NCBI GenBank assembly: GCA_013180625.2
Contig: SNVD02006049.1
Location: 172,984 to 236,983, forward strand
Direction of reading: 5' to 3'
Length of the DNA: 64,000 nucleotides
Source of the DNA: Boswellia sacra
Lineage: Eukaryota > Streptophyta > Magnoliopsida > Sapindales > Burseraceae
Made by a program: the position numbers and the translations under genes. This document shows, in pieces, positions 1 through 13,139 of this stretch; the first letter of the stretch is position 1; the number at the start of each line of letters is the position of its first letter. Under the pieces are notes generated by a model that made no database searches, was not told where the DNA came from, and saw nothing but the letters and a program-made list of their open reading frames with translations.

Positions 1-1411
1 TTAAAATTTCCGTAAAAATTTCTAGAGGGAAAGCAAATGTTAGTGTAATAAAGTAAAATCCCCACATTCTATTCAAATCAAGTAACTAATCTATTTGCAC
101 AAATGAAGACATTGTAAAAAAGTTTACCCCGCTAGCAATGATGACTCCAGTAACCACAGACACAAGGGTAGCAATCAAAACTGAAACAAATTAAAAAAAT
201 TTAAAAAAAGGCACAAATCAAAACACCATCGACACGGAATTAAGTCCACCTTAGTTTCACAAAAGCATCTTCTAAGTCAAACTTAATTGACATAAAGAAG
301 ACAAAAATCCACCTATCACCATCAGTTCTAAGCCAAATCCAATATTCACTTCTGCCTAGTCCTCCAAGTCAAAGATAACAAGATTAAAAATAAATAAATA
401 CATAAAAGAGATAGTCACTTAATTTTTAGATTTAGATAGTCTCATTTTCTATTATGGAGATGTTATTACTTCAAAAAACAGAATAAAATAGATAAATTTC
501 GAATGATTTTAACCTTGAACACAAGCATTCAACAAAACCTTTTTATGTTCTCTTTCAATCAAGCATTTGAAACCCTAACCAAAAGCAATTAATGAATATC
601 AGACAAAATTGAAAACATAAGTATAAAAACAAGCAAATCCAACAAAACTCACAACATTACACCATTTCAAAACTCTCCTCAAATCACCAATTCCCACAAT
701 TATCATTTCAAAACTCTCCCCAAATCACCAAAACCTACCATTATTATTTCAAGTATCTCCCTTAGTCACCAAATCCTACAATTTGTGCAAGTTTGAAAGT
801 ATAAACATGTAAAGTCTAGAGATATCACTTACCCATTAAAGAAAAAGAATACAATGATGAGAGAAATAGTGAAGTGAAGAGGTTTGCTAAGAGTAATCAT
901 GGAGAGACCGGATGCATAAGAAATCAAAATTACCAAGTGCTATCAGTGAGCAAGTTACCTGATGCGTGAGAAATCAATGACGTGCATGAGCGAGGAATTG
1001 ATGAGGGATGGAGCGAAGAAGTGAGGGAGGGAGTGAGGGATTGAATTGATCGGTGAAGTGACGAAGGTAGCGAGGGACGCAGTGAGGAAGTGAAAGATTC
1101 AATTAGTGAGGAAGCAAAGGAGCCGCTGAGTGATTCAATATGTGAAGTGAGAGAAAGGGCGGGCTAAGTGAATCAAGGGGTGAAAGAGTAGCAAGGAAAA
1201 AGGTGAAAGAGGAAGCGGCTAACGCAAAATAGAGGAGGGAAAGGGGAAATTCTGTTTGACAATATTTTTAAGGAGTGGCAAATATGTAATTTAGAAAAAT
1301 TAAAATACTGTCAAATGTGTCAAAAAAAAGCTGGTTGACTTTTCAGTCTTTTAAAAAACCGTCAAATAAATAAAATCTTATCTGTCAAATATTTAAAAAT
1401 TTAGTATAGTG
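1..1411. mobile_element. Possible CACTA-type transposon end (partial)
   Basis: The segment ends with TATAGTG at 1405-1411, the reverse complement of a CACTA terminus. Just inside lie repeated short motifs of the form TGTCAAA and CCGTCAAA (about 1310-1390), which resemble subterminal repeats. The other end would lie outside the window, so no target duplication can be tested. The purine-rich stretch at 880-1240 has no open frame I recognise. The call rests on one terminus and is weak. Confidence 0.3.
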
Positions 1412-1520
1412 TTATGTTTGCATATGCTTTTTTTGTTTGTTGAAGAAGCCAAGGTTGTGCGAAAAAGACACAAAATAAAAAAAAAAAAATATATATATAT
1501 ATATATTCTAGGTTGCTATG

Positions 1521-1714
1521 TTACGTGATTCCTAGCTAGCCATCTCTTTTTTTGGAAAAACAATGTTGAACAAAATCTTTTGCTTGAAATGCGTTACGTG
1601 TGATTATCTCGACTGCATTACGTGAATCCTAGCTAGCCAGCTCTTTTCCTGGAAAAACAATGTTGAACAAAATCTACTGCTTGAAATGCATTACGTGCGG
1701 CTATCTTGATTGAC
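1521..1714. repeat. Tandem duplication, 97-bp period
   Basis: Two adjacent copies begin TTACGTGATTCCTAGCTAGC (1521) and TTACGTGAATCCTAGCTAGC (1618). Both continue with the same GGAAAAACAATGTTGAACAA block. The period is 97 bp with a few substitutions, and a third TTACGTG starts at 1691. No function is apparent. Confidence 0.75.
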
Positions 1715-2970
1715 TCACTAAGTGGGTGGATTGTCATGTTGCCTAGGAAGAGTACTGTAAAAGATTTATGGCTTCGTGGAAGTGTGTCTGTTCTTATTTT
1801 TAAAATTTTTGTTTGTGTGGTGCTAATATTGCTTTCATATCAGTATATAGCTACTGCTCATAACAGTCTTCATTTAAAGCTTGCGCTTACTATAGTGGAT
1901 CTTTATTCATCAAGTCCCTTAAGCCTGTTTGAGCTATAAGCAGTCACTTGATATGCGTGAATTCATGATTCATTCAATCTTTTTTTAAGAATATGTAATT
2001 ATGATTTATTTATTAAGCCCTCTAAATGGATTTTGACAGTTCTGCAATTAGTTTTATCTAGCTATATGAAGTATTAAAGGGCTGATTATTTTTTGGTGTA
2101 AAGTCTTAATTTAATTTATTTTTAGACTTCAGATCTTTTTATGATTTTTTTTTATTTAAGACTTAATCTAAGACATTTTCATCTAAATGGAGAAAACTAA
2201 AAAGTTTAGCTTTTATCTAAATGCAAATGTCTGAATCATTTATTACTCCTCTAATTCTCTTAAATAACCTTATAGAAATTCATTTATGACCAATTTGTAC
2301 ATAGTCTAATATTTTAAAACATTATTATTTATTTCTAATTTTATATTATGATTCTTTATGTTTTTAAAATTAATTCATGGTCATTTAACTTTTCTATAGA
2401 TCAAATTCTTTGAGAAAAAAAATCCTTTTACATAGTTACACACATTTAAATAAATTGAATTCATAATAAATTTTGGTATACAAATATTTTTACTATATGA
2501 TATAAAATCATAGGTGAAAATAATATATATTAATATATATATGTGTGTGTGTGTAAAATTATTAGTTTTAAGATATTAATTTCAGATATTAAAATAAAAA
2601 ATAAACATATCATTCAAATTTTTTTTTATTTATACCTATTTAGATTTTATTTAATTCAGACCTATTCAAATTTTAGAAAAAAAAAGGCCCCCTAGCACAA
2701 ATACATCCTTTCTAGTAATTATCATGCGCTTATTGTTTTAAATTATTATTAGTTGGATCATGCTATTTTTGGGTTTATATTAGCCTGCTTACTATGATTT
2801 TCTCTTGATGGATTATTATCAAACCATATCAAATATATTGTAATTCTTCATCTAGATTTAGTATTTTTTTTTTAATTTGATTAAAGATGAAAAGTTTATG
2901 ATGGTTTTACTATTTTTATTTATACAAATGTGTATCTTTGGATAAGTGAGTCTAGTATTCTAAGTATGAT
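1715..2970. other. AT-rich intergenic DNA, no gene recognised
   Basis: The stretch is dominated by A/T runs and short TA/TG microsatellites (about 2525-2555). A 77-codon open frame at 1706-1939 encodes a hydrophobic peptide that I do not recognise, with no intron or codon signal to support it. I see nothing else here. Confidence 0.6.
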
Positions 2971-5695
2971 CACTACAAGAAAATTAGGCTTATGTGTCAC
3001 TTTATTTATGTCAGTTTCTAGGGAAATGACATGTATAACCCAGTCAAGGCTAGATAGATCAATAAGTGTCACTTTTTTGGGAGTCTGTGTAATCATCTGT
3101 GTCACAATTTTATAAATTGACAAGTGTTTACAATAATGAAATAAAAAAAATAAAACATAACCTAAATCTCTAACCCCTTTCACCCGATCTCTCCATGTCT
3201 TTCACTCTTTTTCAGACCTAGCTCACTCTATTGATCTCTCACATCATCTTTCTCTCATCATCTATTGAACTTCAACAAGGAAAGGTCGTGGCTAGGATCT
3301 TTAAGGCTGGTCTCTACAACGAAGCCCTCTTTTCCCTCAAAGAAACCCTAATTTCTTTTAATCTTTTAGGAAATCAAATCCTTGTGATTTCTCCTACTAT
3401 TTGATTTCATCTTTTATTAATCTTCTCTTCTCTTCTCGGATATGATATCTATTTTTATTTTTTTTCTCTTCTCTATTTTGACATGATTTAATTTTTTTTA
3501 GTTCTTTTGCTTCTCTTCTTTGCTCTAATTTCAATTTTTTCTCTTCTTCAATTTGATTTCATTGTTATTGATTCACTTAATTTGATTTTTCCCTATGATT
3601 GTTCATGGCTACTTTCAGTTTCTAGTCAAAGCCAAGCAAAGCAAGGCAAAGGAACTCTTGAAAGTAAAGAAATGGTAGAGAGACATGGTGGTATAAACCA
3701 AAGGTTTTTTTTTTATGTTTTTTAAAATTGATCTGGTAGTGTGTAATCGGATGTATATGGCACAACCCTTCATATTCGTCCAAATCCCTTAATCCAACCC
3801 CAATTCTACCATCTCACTGCTAGCTGATCTAGCTACAATGCATTCCCTTATTTTTATAAAGGTTGTCGACCCTTATTTGGCTAGAAAAAGAAAATTATAA
3901 GAATTAATAAAATCGTTTACAATGCTTAAAGATTTTTTTTATTTTTTAAAATTTGAAAATTTAATATTTAGTTTATGGATTCAACGTTTTTGGTTTGGAA
4001 TTGGTTTGCTTATGGAATTGAATGGTTATTATCTATTATTTGTTTTGTCCTAGTGATGTAGAGTAGATTCTTTGTCGTGAGTAGATAGCCAACCTCCAAA
4101 TCCAAAAAATATCTATATTCTCACACATTTCCTTTTTTGTTTTGTTAATTTCATTTGTCAATTTATCTTCCATTTCTAATCATGATTTTTGAGTTGTTCC
4201 TTGTTTCAGGTACATGGACAAGAACCTTCAAAGTAACTTTCCATGCTTTTGCTCTTATTTATTTTTATTATTATTATTTTAATTTTATAGTTTGATTAAT
4301 TTCGATAAGTTGTTATTATAGTAGCTTGAGTAGCTCGTTTGATTTTTGTTGTTTAATAAAGTTAAGACAAAGAAGAAATTTGATAAATGAACTGACTCTA
4401 TCCAGTTGTTTAGGAGCTTGGTTGTATAAAGATTCTAACGACCTCAAAGTTGAGGTGTTATAAACTTTTCCTTTCTAATTGTTGGTAATTATGAAATTAA
4501 AAACTAATGGATATTTGATATTGTTACGGTCTATTAGTATTTGCTACTTATGAAGTTTCTCTGATGTGAGCAATCTGTTCAATAAATTGCTTATTAGAGT
4601 TGTGATGGCTTTGATTTAATTACTATGACATTAATAAACTCAAAGATCATTGATGACTACTCTATTCCAGTTTAGGTAATTATTTTTTCTATTTTTGTGA
4701 TAAAACTTTAGTGTAGCAAGTTTGAGTGTCTTGAGTAGCTAATTACCTAGGCCTGTGAAGAGACATTATATTGAAGATTCAGTATTTAAAGTATACCATT
4801 ACTTAAATTGTTAACCCTATGAATTAGTTAAACCTTAGATTATTAGAAGCTTTTAAAATTTTTTCTCTCACACTAATCAATCTTCTCAGCCATGGCTACT
4901 AGATGGATATGTTTTTGGGTTTACTTTCTTTCTTCTCTTTTCGGTGGATTGTCTAAGTCATAATTTCCAATGAAGCAATATTATCTAACATAGCAACTCA
5001 AGAATTAATTATGTGTCCAAGTCAATTAAACAAATATTTCAATGGATGTATTATAAGTCATTTCTCAATAGCATTAGCTTGTAACATGTCCAAGTCTAAG
5101 TTCACTCTTAGTGCCATAAACCCACAAGGTTAAAGTGGATCCAGGTATAGTTGTGAATCTATTTGTTTTAAAGCAATATTATATATGATATATTATATTA
5201 ATGCAAGTGTTACTAATTTTTAGCAATGATTATGTTTTTTTCTATTATTTCTAATTTAATTTTGACTTGACATAACAACTGAGCAATGCTTTAATGCTAT
5301 TTGGGGTAAACATGGAGTGCTAACGTGGTGATTTTTAGTCATCCACACCTGATGGCTCTTCATTTTTGAGCTAGCACTGTCAAGCCCATATCCAGCTTAT
5401 TCTTTTTAGTGATTTTTAGTTTTTTTGCTTCAATATTGTTGCATGCGTGTGGAGTTGATGTTGGTGGAGAGGCTGTGTAGGTCTTTATTTTTTTATTTTT
5501 AATTTAGCTTGTTAAGTTTTCTTTTATTTTGTTTGTGTTTTTTTTCTTCAATACTTTTTATTGTTTCTAGAAAAAAAAAACTGTTATGCTTATTGAATGA
5601 TGGATAATTTCTTTGGTTCAAGTTATCTTGTGTTAGAATAATTTGCTAATGATGAAGAGATTGAAGCCACAAGGAACTAATGGATCAGCCACTTG

Positions 5696-5742
5696 ATGGC
5701 TTTGACAGCTCCACTTCCTCTATTTTCTTCACCAAGAACCAG
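5696..5742 (+). pseudogene. Possible captured first exon with transit-peptide-like N terminus
   Basis: An ATG at 5696 opens a 47-nt segment reading MALTAPLPLFSSPRT, followed by a GT donor-like site (5743). Its composition (Ala, Ser, Pro and Arg with no acidic residues) is that of a chloroplast transit peptide. A second candidate exon follows a pyrimidine-rich AG near 5990, but its frame is broken. It may be the 5' end of the same captured gene as the exons at 7660-8243, on the same strand. That link is inference from order and plastid-type character only. Confidence 0.35.
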
Positions 5743-7659
5743 GTTTGTTGCATCCTTTTGCTGCCTAATAATATTAATTAATTCACTTGCATTTTTCCAA
5801 CTAACCTTGCTCTACCTCGGTTCGTTTTTATTTAAGTTTGTTATATATAATTAATCTTTTAAAAAAATTGTTATTTTCTATCTTTCATGTGTTAATTGCA
5901 AAATTAGAAGTCTAGATCCCCTATCTATATTTCATAAATATGTTTTATTTTTGCTTAGTAGAGCATTCACTTCCTTTTATTCTTCTGTAGGACTTCACTT
6001 CTCCATTGAAATTCTTCCTTCTTCCTTTGCCAAGATTTAATTTCTCTGTGTTAAAATTATAGGAGTATTTTTTTATTATTGCTCCTCAGTTGACTTTCAT
6101 TTTCCTCTCTCTTTTTTTTTTTATTCTCTTTTGTTGCTTGATCATTCAATGTAATGAGAAAGTGAAAGTTCTTCAAATTTGTGATTAATGTGAACCATGA
6201 AGCTTTTTGATGTATGGCTCTTCCTTTTTGATGTTTACAACCATGAAAGGTGATCTTTAATCTTTTTATTATTACTAATTTTTTTTCGTGCATGAGGCCT
6301 TGATTGCATAATAAAACAAACTAAGCATTATAATAAATTGAAAATTATGGTTAGATTCTATATAAGAACTTTGTTTCTTTCTCAACAAGATTAATATAAT
6401 ATATTTAAATTAGATAGCTATGATTAGATGTAAAAGTATTAATATTGAAGTTATTGTAACTGTTGGCACCAATCCTTCTATATAGGCCTTGTGAAAAAGT
6501 AATTGAAATGTAATCCTTGTATTCGGCATTGGCTTTCATGTATTTAAAGTAATAATTAAATATTTATTTTTTGTGGATTCAAGTCTAACTCTGTGTAGAA
6601 ATAAATAAATAAATATATATATATATAAACCATATCTGTCTAAGATTTCATAAACTCTGCTAATAGAGGAGAGGTGAAGAAAGTAAGGTCTGCAACACTT
6701 ATTTTTAAATATCAATAAAAAATTCCTTTTATTTGTTTAATAATTTGTTTAGAGATTTGAGGTGAAGCGAGTCTAACAAAAAGACATTTTAATATATTAC
6801 TCAATCTGTTGTCTCTAACTCTATGGCTACCATAAGAAAATTAATTAATTAATTAATATGGAACTTGCTGACTACAGTCAATAGAGGGAAGGAGAATATG
6901 AATTCACTCTTTTTGTTATATAACAGACTGGGAATTGTTAGAACTTTAATGGTCAGAATGTTGGTAGAGGTTTTGTGAATATTTGAAGTTTTTTTTTGGG
7001 AGATGGCTGCTTGTTTGATTGACCTAATGATTGAAGTAGCTAATGGAGTTATTTGAAGTTTGTTTGTTTTGCTGACACAACTCAAATGCTAGTGGTTGAA
7101 GTATTTTTCATTTAGCTTTACTGGTATTTGGACCTTCTCTTGCCTCTTGTGTTTCTAGTTGTTGGTTAATTTTACTTTGGTATATTGTAGTTAGTTTTGA
7201 AGTGCCTCTTGTGTTTGTTATACTTGTTGTTTCCTGCTGGGGTTGTAGCAATCAGCCATGGTTAACTCACGTACACTTCTTTCTCTTCTATTGTGGCATG
7301 TGGATTGTGATTATTTTTTGAATTTTTCGGTTAAAAGGTTAAGCTATTCATTATGCTCTAAGTAGTGGGAACTTAGGAAATCAATACACAAGCAAATGAC
7401 TGGAAGTACTATAGAAACCTGGTTTCCAACTTTTCTGTGTTAAGACCTTCTGAGGCAATTTTTGTGATCAGGATAGTAGTTGATATATTATTTACAATAG
7501 TACTCAGTATATATGTTTACCCAACATGTTGGAATATTGTTATTTACAATTCATTCGAAAACTTTAATGTTGCTTCATTCTATTTTCTGCTTCCTTATGT
7601 ACTTTTGAACATAAATTTCTAATGTCGGGTAATACATTTATCAAAGTATGCTGTTACAG

Positions 7660-8243
7660 CTGAGGCAATCAGTGATAAAAAACTTTTTGCACCCTTATGA
7701 ACGATCTCTTATTGAGTTGACATTTGGGGATGGAAACTATGAAGAGGTAGCTAAACTATTTTCAATTAATTATTTGTCTTTTAACAGGATTTGTTGTTAC
7801 ATAATGACTTTTGAATATGTTTATGCAGGTTCTCAAAACTGTGGATGCTCTAAGGAAGAAGCTGGTATATGTTGGAAAAGAACATGCTTCTCTCTGTGCT
7901 AAGGTTAGCCTCTAGGCTCAGAACTAAAGCCAGTTCATTCTCTGGTGAGAATGCTCCTAATTTTTGGATTGAGTGAAATCAAAGTGTGGTACTGCTTGGT
8001 TGAAATTATTGACAAGAACATGCTATTATGCATGTTTTTACCTCATGTTTTGTCAATGTCTTTCTCTTGCTGTCTTTCTCTTTGTTCTCCTTTGATGTGC
8101 TTGAAGGCTAACTACTTAATACATGATAAATTTAATGTGCAAATCTTATTTAAAAATAAGTAAATAAGTTGTGTTGTAAGTGCATATTATTTGATTCCGT
8201 GCAGTCTACATCTAAGTAGGAGGCAGAGGAACGGTTGATTGAG
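7660..8243 (+). pseudogene. Captured fragment of a NOG1-like (OBG-HflX type) GTPase gene
   Basis: Three exon-like blocks are separated by clean GT-AG introns: 7660-7746, 7829-7903 and 8205-8243. All join in phase 0. The reading runs LRQSVIKNFLHPYERSLIEL, then an ELTFGDGNYEE segment, then VLKTVDALRKKLVYVGKEHA and SLCAK, then TSK-stop-EAEERLIE. I recall this pattern from the N-terminal part of plastid-type plant NOG1-like GTPases (the Arabidopsis PDE318 family); this has not been checked by search. The GTPase G motifs that should follow are not visible, so only a fragment was taken. A TAG at about 8217 interrupts the third block. Retained introns show acquisition at DNA level by the surrounding CACTA element. 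Confidence 0.65.
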
Positions 8244-10264
8244 GTTAGTATACATGTTTGGGTAGCATGCAGTCACATCTGACAAAGTTAATAAGAGTGT
8301 AAAGGATTTAGTACTAGCTACATTACCCCACCTTGCTTTAAACAACATGCATGCGCTAAATAAAGACAGCTAATCAAGCTTCAAATCCAATTCAGATATT
8401 ATCTTCTTCTTGTTGTCAGAATATACTTGTATAAAATATACTTCAGCTTAAAAAGGGTCCTATAAAATCTCTTTGGAGTTCAAATAGAATCATTTTTATG
8501 TAATGATATGTTTTGTCTCTAGCATAAACTGCTACTCTCTGTCACTCTTTACGACGATCACCAATTCCTCTGTCATTAGATTCATATTCTATGTAGTATC
8601 TTCAATTTATTTATGCCATTGGAGTCAACAAATAGCCCTGATGAAGCTCATATACTTAGTGGTTCCGGCGATTGAAATGCTTATGTATAGCAGGTAGAGT
8701 TTCTTCTCAAATTAAGTGGTTTTGTTTCCATTTGGTCTATTGCGGTTTATAATCTAAATATTTGATGTCAAACGAGGAGAACAAGCCTCATTTTGATCCT
8801 GTCATGTTGAAAAAGTTATGGTGAAGAAGTTACAGCAGTAGATTGGGACATACTAGTCCATTTTTCTTATTTCACAGAAATTGTTATGCATTGAATTTCG
8901 CTTTGCAGACATTTGAATCATATTTAACTTTTTTTGCAGGAGCCCATTTGAGGCAGGGAAGATGCAACTTCTTTAGATGATTTCACAGTTAGACTAGTAA
9001 GGTTAGAATAGTCTTATAGACTGCAAAATGTCTTTAACTTCTTAGAGGTGGGATTGGAAAATGCTTATTTTGGCAACTTTAGAGAATCTTGGGATCCTTA
9101 TTGCTCTATTTTATTTTGTTATGGCAATTGATGATATAATGGAGTTGCATGTATTGTATCATAGACTAATACTTAGTCAATTTTGGATTCACATAATCTG
9201 TTGCTCAGGCATATAGTTTGTCTAATCCGGTAAGTGCAGCTTGCATAAGAGTTCAGTATTTATTTGATCCTTGCCATATTGTCTTGAAGTTTAGCATTAT
9301 TGATAAAAATCTTGAATGATTTTATCACTCTGCTATTTAAGGGGAATTGTGAGCAAGGATGATGAGAGTGATGAATTGCTTCTCTTTAAGTTTTCCTATT
9401 GAATGCAAGTTCAATGGACAATGTTTGTTGTATTTTTCTTGTGTTAAAGAGTATTGAGATGTGTGAATTCATTATAGTGTTTTATATGAGTTAACAAGTC
9501 TATAATAGCAAGAGTTAAATACATGTGAGTGTTTATTTTAACTCTTGAGTGATTTTTTGCATGCAATTAACCCCAAGAGTTGGGCAATAAACTCTTGCCT
9601 CCTTCTTTAATCTAGCCTTAATCCTATTGCATCACTTTCATAAAATTTGACTCAAATTCGTAAGTTATAAATATTTATTATTTTGATGCATTGTTTTTGC
9701 TATGTAGGTGTTCTTGTATATATATATACATATAAAATCAGATTTCTAAAAATAAAAAATATATAATACGTGTCGGCCTTAATTCTAAATTAAGGCGGAC
9801 ACGTATTATATATGTAGATACTTACATGTCGGTCGAAAAATGACACGAACAAGTTTTATGTGAATGACACATATTTATTTCGCATCACAATGAATGTCGG
9901 CCAATAAACGACACAAAGAAATCTTATGTCAAAAATTTGTGTCACTCGGTGAATGACATTTGAGGGTGTCACCTTCTAAGTGACACAAATGAATTGATAT
10001 ATGTGTCGTTTGGGGAGTGACACTAAGGTTATGTGTCACTTACTAGCAGACACATATTTGATAGAAACCGATACGTAATGACAAATATTTACTCCATACA
10101 TGTCTGTTTCTGAATGACACATATGTTATATTAATATGTGTTAGTTTGACCAAGTGACACGTATAGGAATATGTGACAGGTTAATTTATGTCGTGCGAAA
10201 ACTGATATATATAGTCATATATGTCATTTTTTGGCCGACATAAAAGGCATTTTTTGTTGTAGTG

Positions 10265-12133
10265 GATTAAGAACACATGCCATACTGGTGCTTGTAATCA
10301 ATTTATGCATTTTGAAATGGAGGGTGAATATTATTGTATTTTATTTTAATATATTTCAAAATGCACAAATTATATGATATAAGACGTGTTTTAAGTATAT
10401 AGTATGAATAATATGAGTTTAGTGATTTGACGTGTGTTAATGTTTGTAAGCTTGACAATCAAAATTCATATTATGTTATTCGCTTACACGTTAATGTTTA
10501 TATGAATTTCTCTATTTTTATCATATTACTTTGTTAATTATTATGAATGCAAGATTTGATTATGATCCACTTGTGTTTTACGGTTACATGTTAAACTTTA
10601 ATCTTTTGTGATATAACTGTATGACTATTGAGTACATGAGATTGTTGTACTTAATAAATTGTTCAATGCAAATGGCTTTATTACACTTTACTATTCGATA
10701 TACCATAAGTAGAATGCTTGATTTCATTATCATTATCATTATTTTATGTAAAAAGGTAATATTGCTTGACTTTGTATATTATTTATAATTAAATTCTTGT
10801 AGCATTATCAAGCCATTTCATATTTGTGCAATCAAGCAATGTGACAGACTTGTTGAGTTATGATTTTATGGTTTTAAACCTTAGGATTGTTTATTAGATT
10901 TCATTAAAATCATGAAGCCTTATTTTATTGAGAACTTGTGGTGAGAATTCATTAAAGAATTGTTGTTGTACATCATCCAATTCAAATTATTTTGCACATG
11001 ATTTTTTGGTCAAAGATTGTGCATGCATCTTGTTGTTTACATGCTACTTTCTTTTGTTGTATAAAGAAAAAGAAAAGTAAATACATGTTTGCACACATGT
11101 CTCTAAAACTAACATGGATTTATAAATATTTTCTTTTCATTAATTGTTGTTTAAGAAAATTATTTTTTTCTGTTACTTATTGTCAAAATTTGGTTCAGTT
11201 ATTTGGTTCATAGATGATGCATGACATCAAGGAAATTATAGAATAATATGTAGCATAATAATCTAAGTATATCCATATCACGGTAGTCTTATGCTTTTGA
11301 CATATAGTATTAGAAAACATGTTGATCATCTTAGAAGGCAAGTTTTGGGGCTAAATGGTTTATATATAGACATTTAGTATATCTTCCTGTTAACTTACAT
11401 CCTCCCTAGTTTATAATCTAGCTATAATTAAGAAAGAATTTTTTTTTATAGGAAATGCATACATAAGTCTAAGATATATTATAAATTGCAGCTGCATGAA
11501 TATATGGTTGTGAACCTATATTTTAGAGGTTAGAGTGATGTATGGCCAACTCCCCTTAAAAAAAAAAAAAAAACTGCATAAAAGGCTAGTGGCTGAAATG
11601 TTGAGGTGGAAAGGATTATGCCTAGATCATAAGGTAAGAGTGATGGTAGCCTTACATATGTGATTAAAGATCCCATGAAGTAGGTTCATAAATGTAATAA
11701 CAAGTCACTTGTTGTCTTAATATAATAATCAATTTTCAACCTAGTAATGTTTTTTGAGAAGTCACTTCTTATGTCAAGATAGTGTTGACTATAGTGAGAA
11801 AAGGTTGAACTATATATCTACTCTTAATGAACTCCATATGGTGGTGCAAAACTACAACAAAGACTTGATGGAGGTTCACCTATATAACTATCAAATTAGC
11901 TCGGTTCCTATGAGAGCCTAGACATGCATCTCTAGAGAACTCATGAATTCTAGGAAGGTACAAGACTATTAAGTGCCAAATCGCATATCAACTAATTTAT
12001 GAAGAATTTAGTGCAAGTAGCTAATCCTTTGACTTAATTAGCTGGCCAATGACTTGTTCATAGATACAAGGCACCAGTTCGTAGGCATTAGATTCTAAAG
12101 TTTCTCTGATAACAATTTTGTGTATTTTAAAAT
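10265..12133. other. Gene-free AT-rich stretch with a possible LTR relic
   Basis: I see no gene here. Positions 10305-10370 (GCATTTTGAAATGGAGGG onward) resemble the polypurine tract and LTR start seen near 13042-13090, so an old copia LTR edge may begin here. The two copies do not stay alignable downstream. Confidence 0.4.
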
Positions 12134-13031
12134 GGGATAATGTCAAAAACTACCCCTGAGTTTTGACTTAATATCAAGCAGAAATCATCTATGCATTTTT
12201 AATCAATAACACCCCTGAACTTTATTCAAATCATCAACAGTGTCAAAAAGGACACATATACCCCTCTTCTCATATGCTTGCATATAGTTGAAATTACATA
12301 AGTCAAATATTATAATAAAATGATTAAAATACCTATAAAATATATAAAAATATTATTAAACAAAATAAAGCACATGGGCTATAAAAGTAAAAAATACCCT
12401 TAATTAAAGTTGAATTTGAAAAATGAAAATTACATGACTGTATTGTTACGAAGATTATACTTTTTAAAAAAAATAAAAAATACTAATTTTTTTGAAAAAT
12501 AATATACGAAGATTAGACACTGCATTTAATCTTTTAAAACCATTTTTTAAAATTTTTTCAAGAAACTAAAAGTGAGAAATTTTTTTATGAAGGTGAGACA
12601 CTACATAAACAACCATTTTTTTTACCTTATAATTGGATCCTTAAAAAAACACTTTGTTATTAAGTCCATAAAAATGACTGAGACTTTTCAAATTCTTAAA
12701 ACAATTAACAAAATGGTTGATCCAATGGTTATGTAATTTTCATTTTTCAAATTCAACTTTAATTAAGGATATTTTTTACTTTTATAACCCATGTGCTTTA
12801 TCTTGTTTAATAATTTTTTATATATTTTATAGGTATTTTAATCATTTTATTACAATATTTGACTTATGTAATTTCAACTATATACAAGCATGTGAGAAGA
12901 GGGGTATATGCGTCTTTTTTGACACTGTTGATGATTTGAATAAAATTCAGGGGTGTTATTGATTAAAAATGCATAGATGGTTTCTGCTTGATATTAAGCC
13001 AAAACTCAGGGGTAGTTTTTTAAATTATCCC
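12134..13031. mobile_element. Mutator-like foldback element with about 310-bp TIRs
   Basis: The first ~310 bp and the last ~310 bp are inverted copies. Left starts GGGATAATGTCAAAAACTAC; right, reversed, starts GGGATAATTTAAAAAACTAC. The arms include GTCAAAAA, the CTTTAATTAAGG region and the CATGTGCTTTAT region in both. The flanks carry the same 10 bp (ATTTTAAAAT, 12124-12133 and 13032-13041), fitting a 9-10-bp Mutator-type duplication. That motif is self-complementary, so it could also extend the inverted repeat. The ~280-bp centre has no gene. The TIR sequence is related to those of the elements at 13140 and 20525. Confidence 0.8.
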
Positions 13032-13139
13032 ATTTTAAAATAGAGGGGGATTGTTGTATATTATTTCAATATTTCAAAATACATAATCATATGAGGATTT
13101 TATTGGTATAGAACTTATATCAAATTTGCATTTATCAAT

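Larger units (their letters stand above)
2971..10264. mobile_element. CACTA (En/Spm) DNA transposon, non-autonomous, carrying gene fragments
   Basis: The left terminus reads CACTACAAGAAAATTAGGC (2971). The right terminus, in reverse complement, reads CACTACAACAAAAAATGCC and ends at 10264. A 3-bp duplication, GAT, flanks it at 2968-2970 and 10265-10267. Both subterminal regions (2990-3130 and 9770-10230) are packed with TGTGTCAC/GTGACACA-type motifs in both orientations, as is usual for transposase-binding arrays of this superfamily. I find no TNP2-like transposase frame in the 7.3 kb, so it is probably mobilised in trans. The interior holds intron-containing gene fragments, annotated separately. 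Orientation is not assigned. Confidence 0.9.

Noticed and set aside
1706..1939. 77-codon hydrophobic open frame
   Set aside because: There is no recognisable domain, no splice or promoter support, and the codon pattern is like the surrounding AT-rich DNA.
10305..10370. Small inverted repeat GCATTTTGAAAT...ATTTCAAAATGC as a MITE
   Set aside because: It is better explained as a purine tract and LTR start similar to 13042-13090; no target duplication was found.
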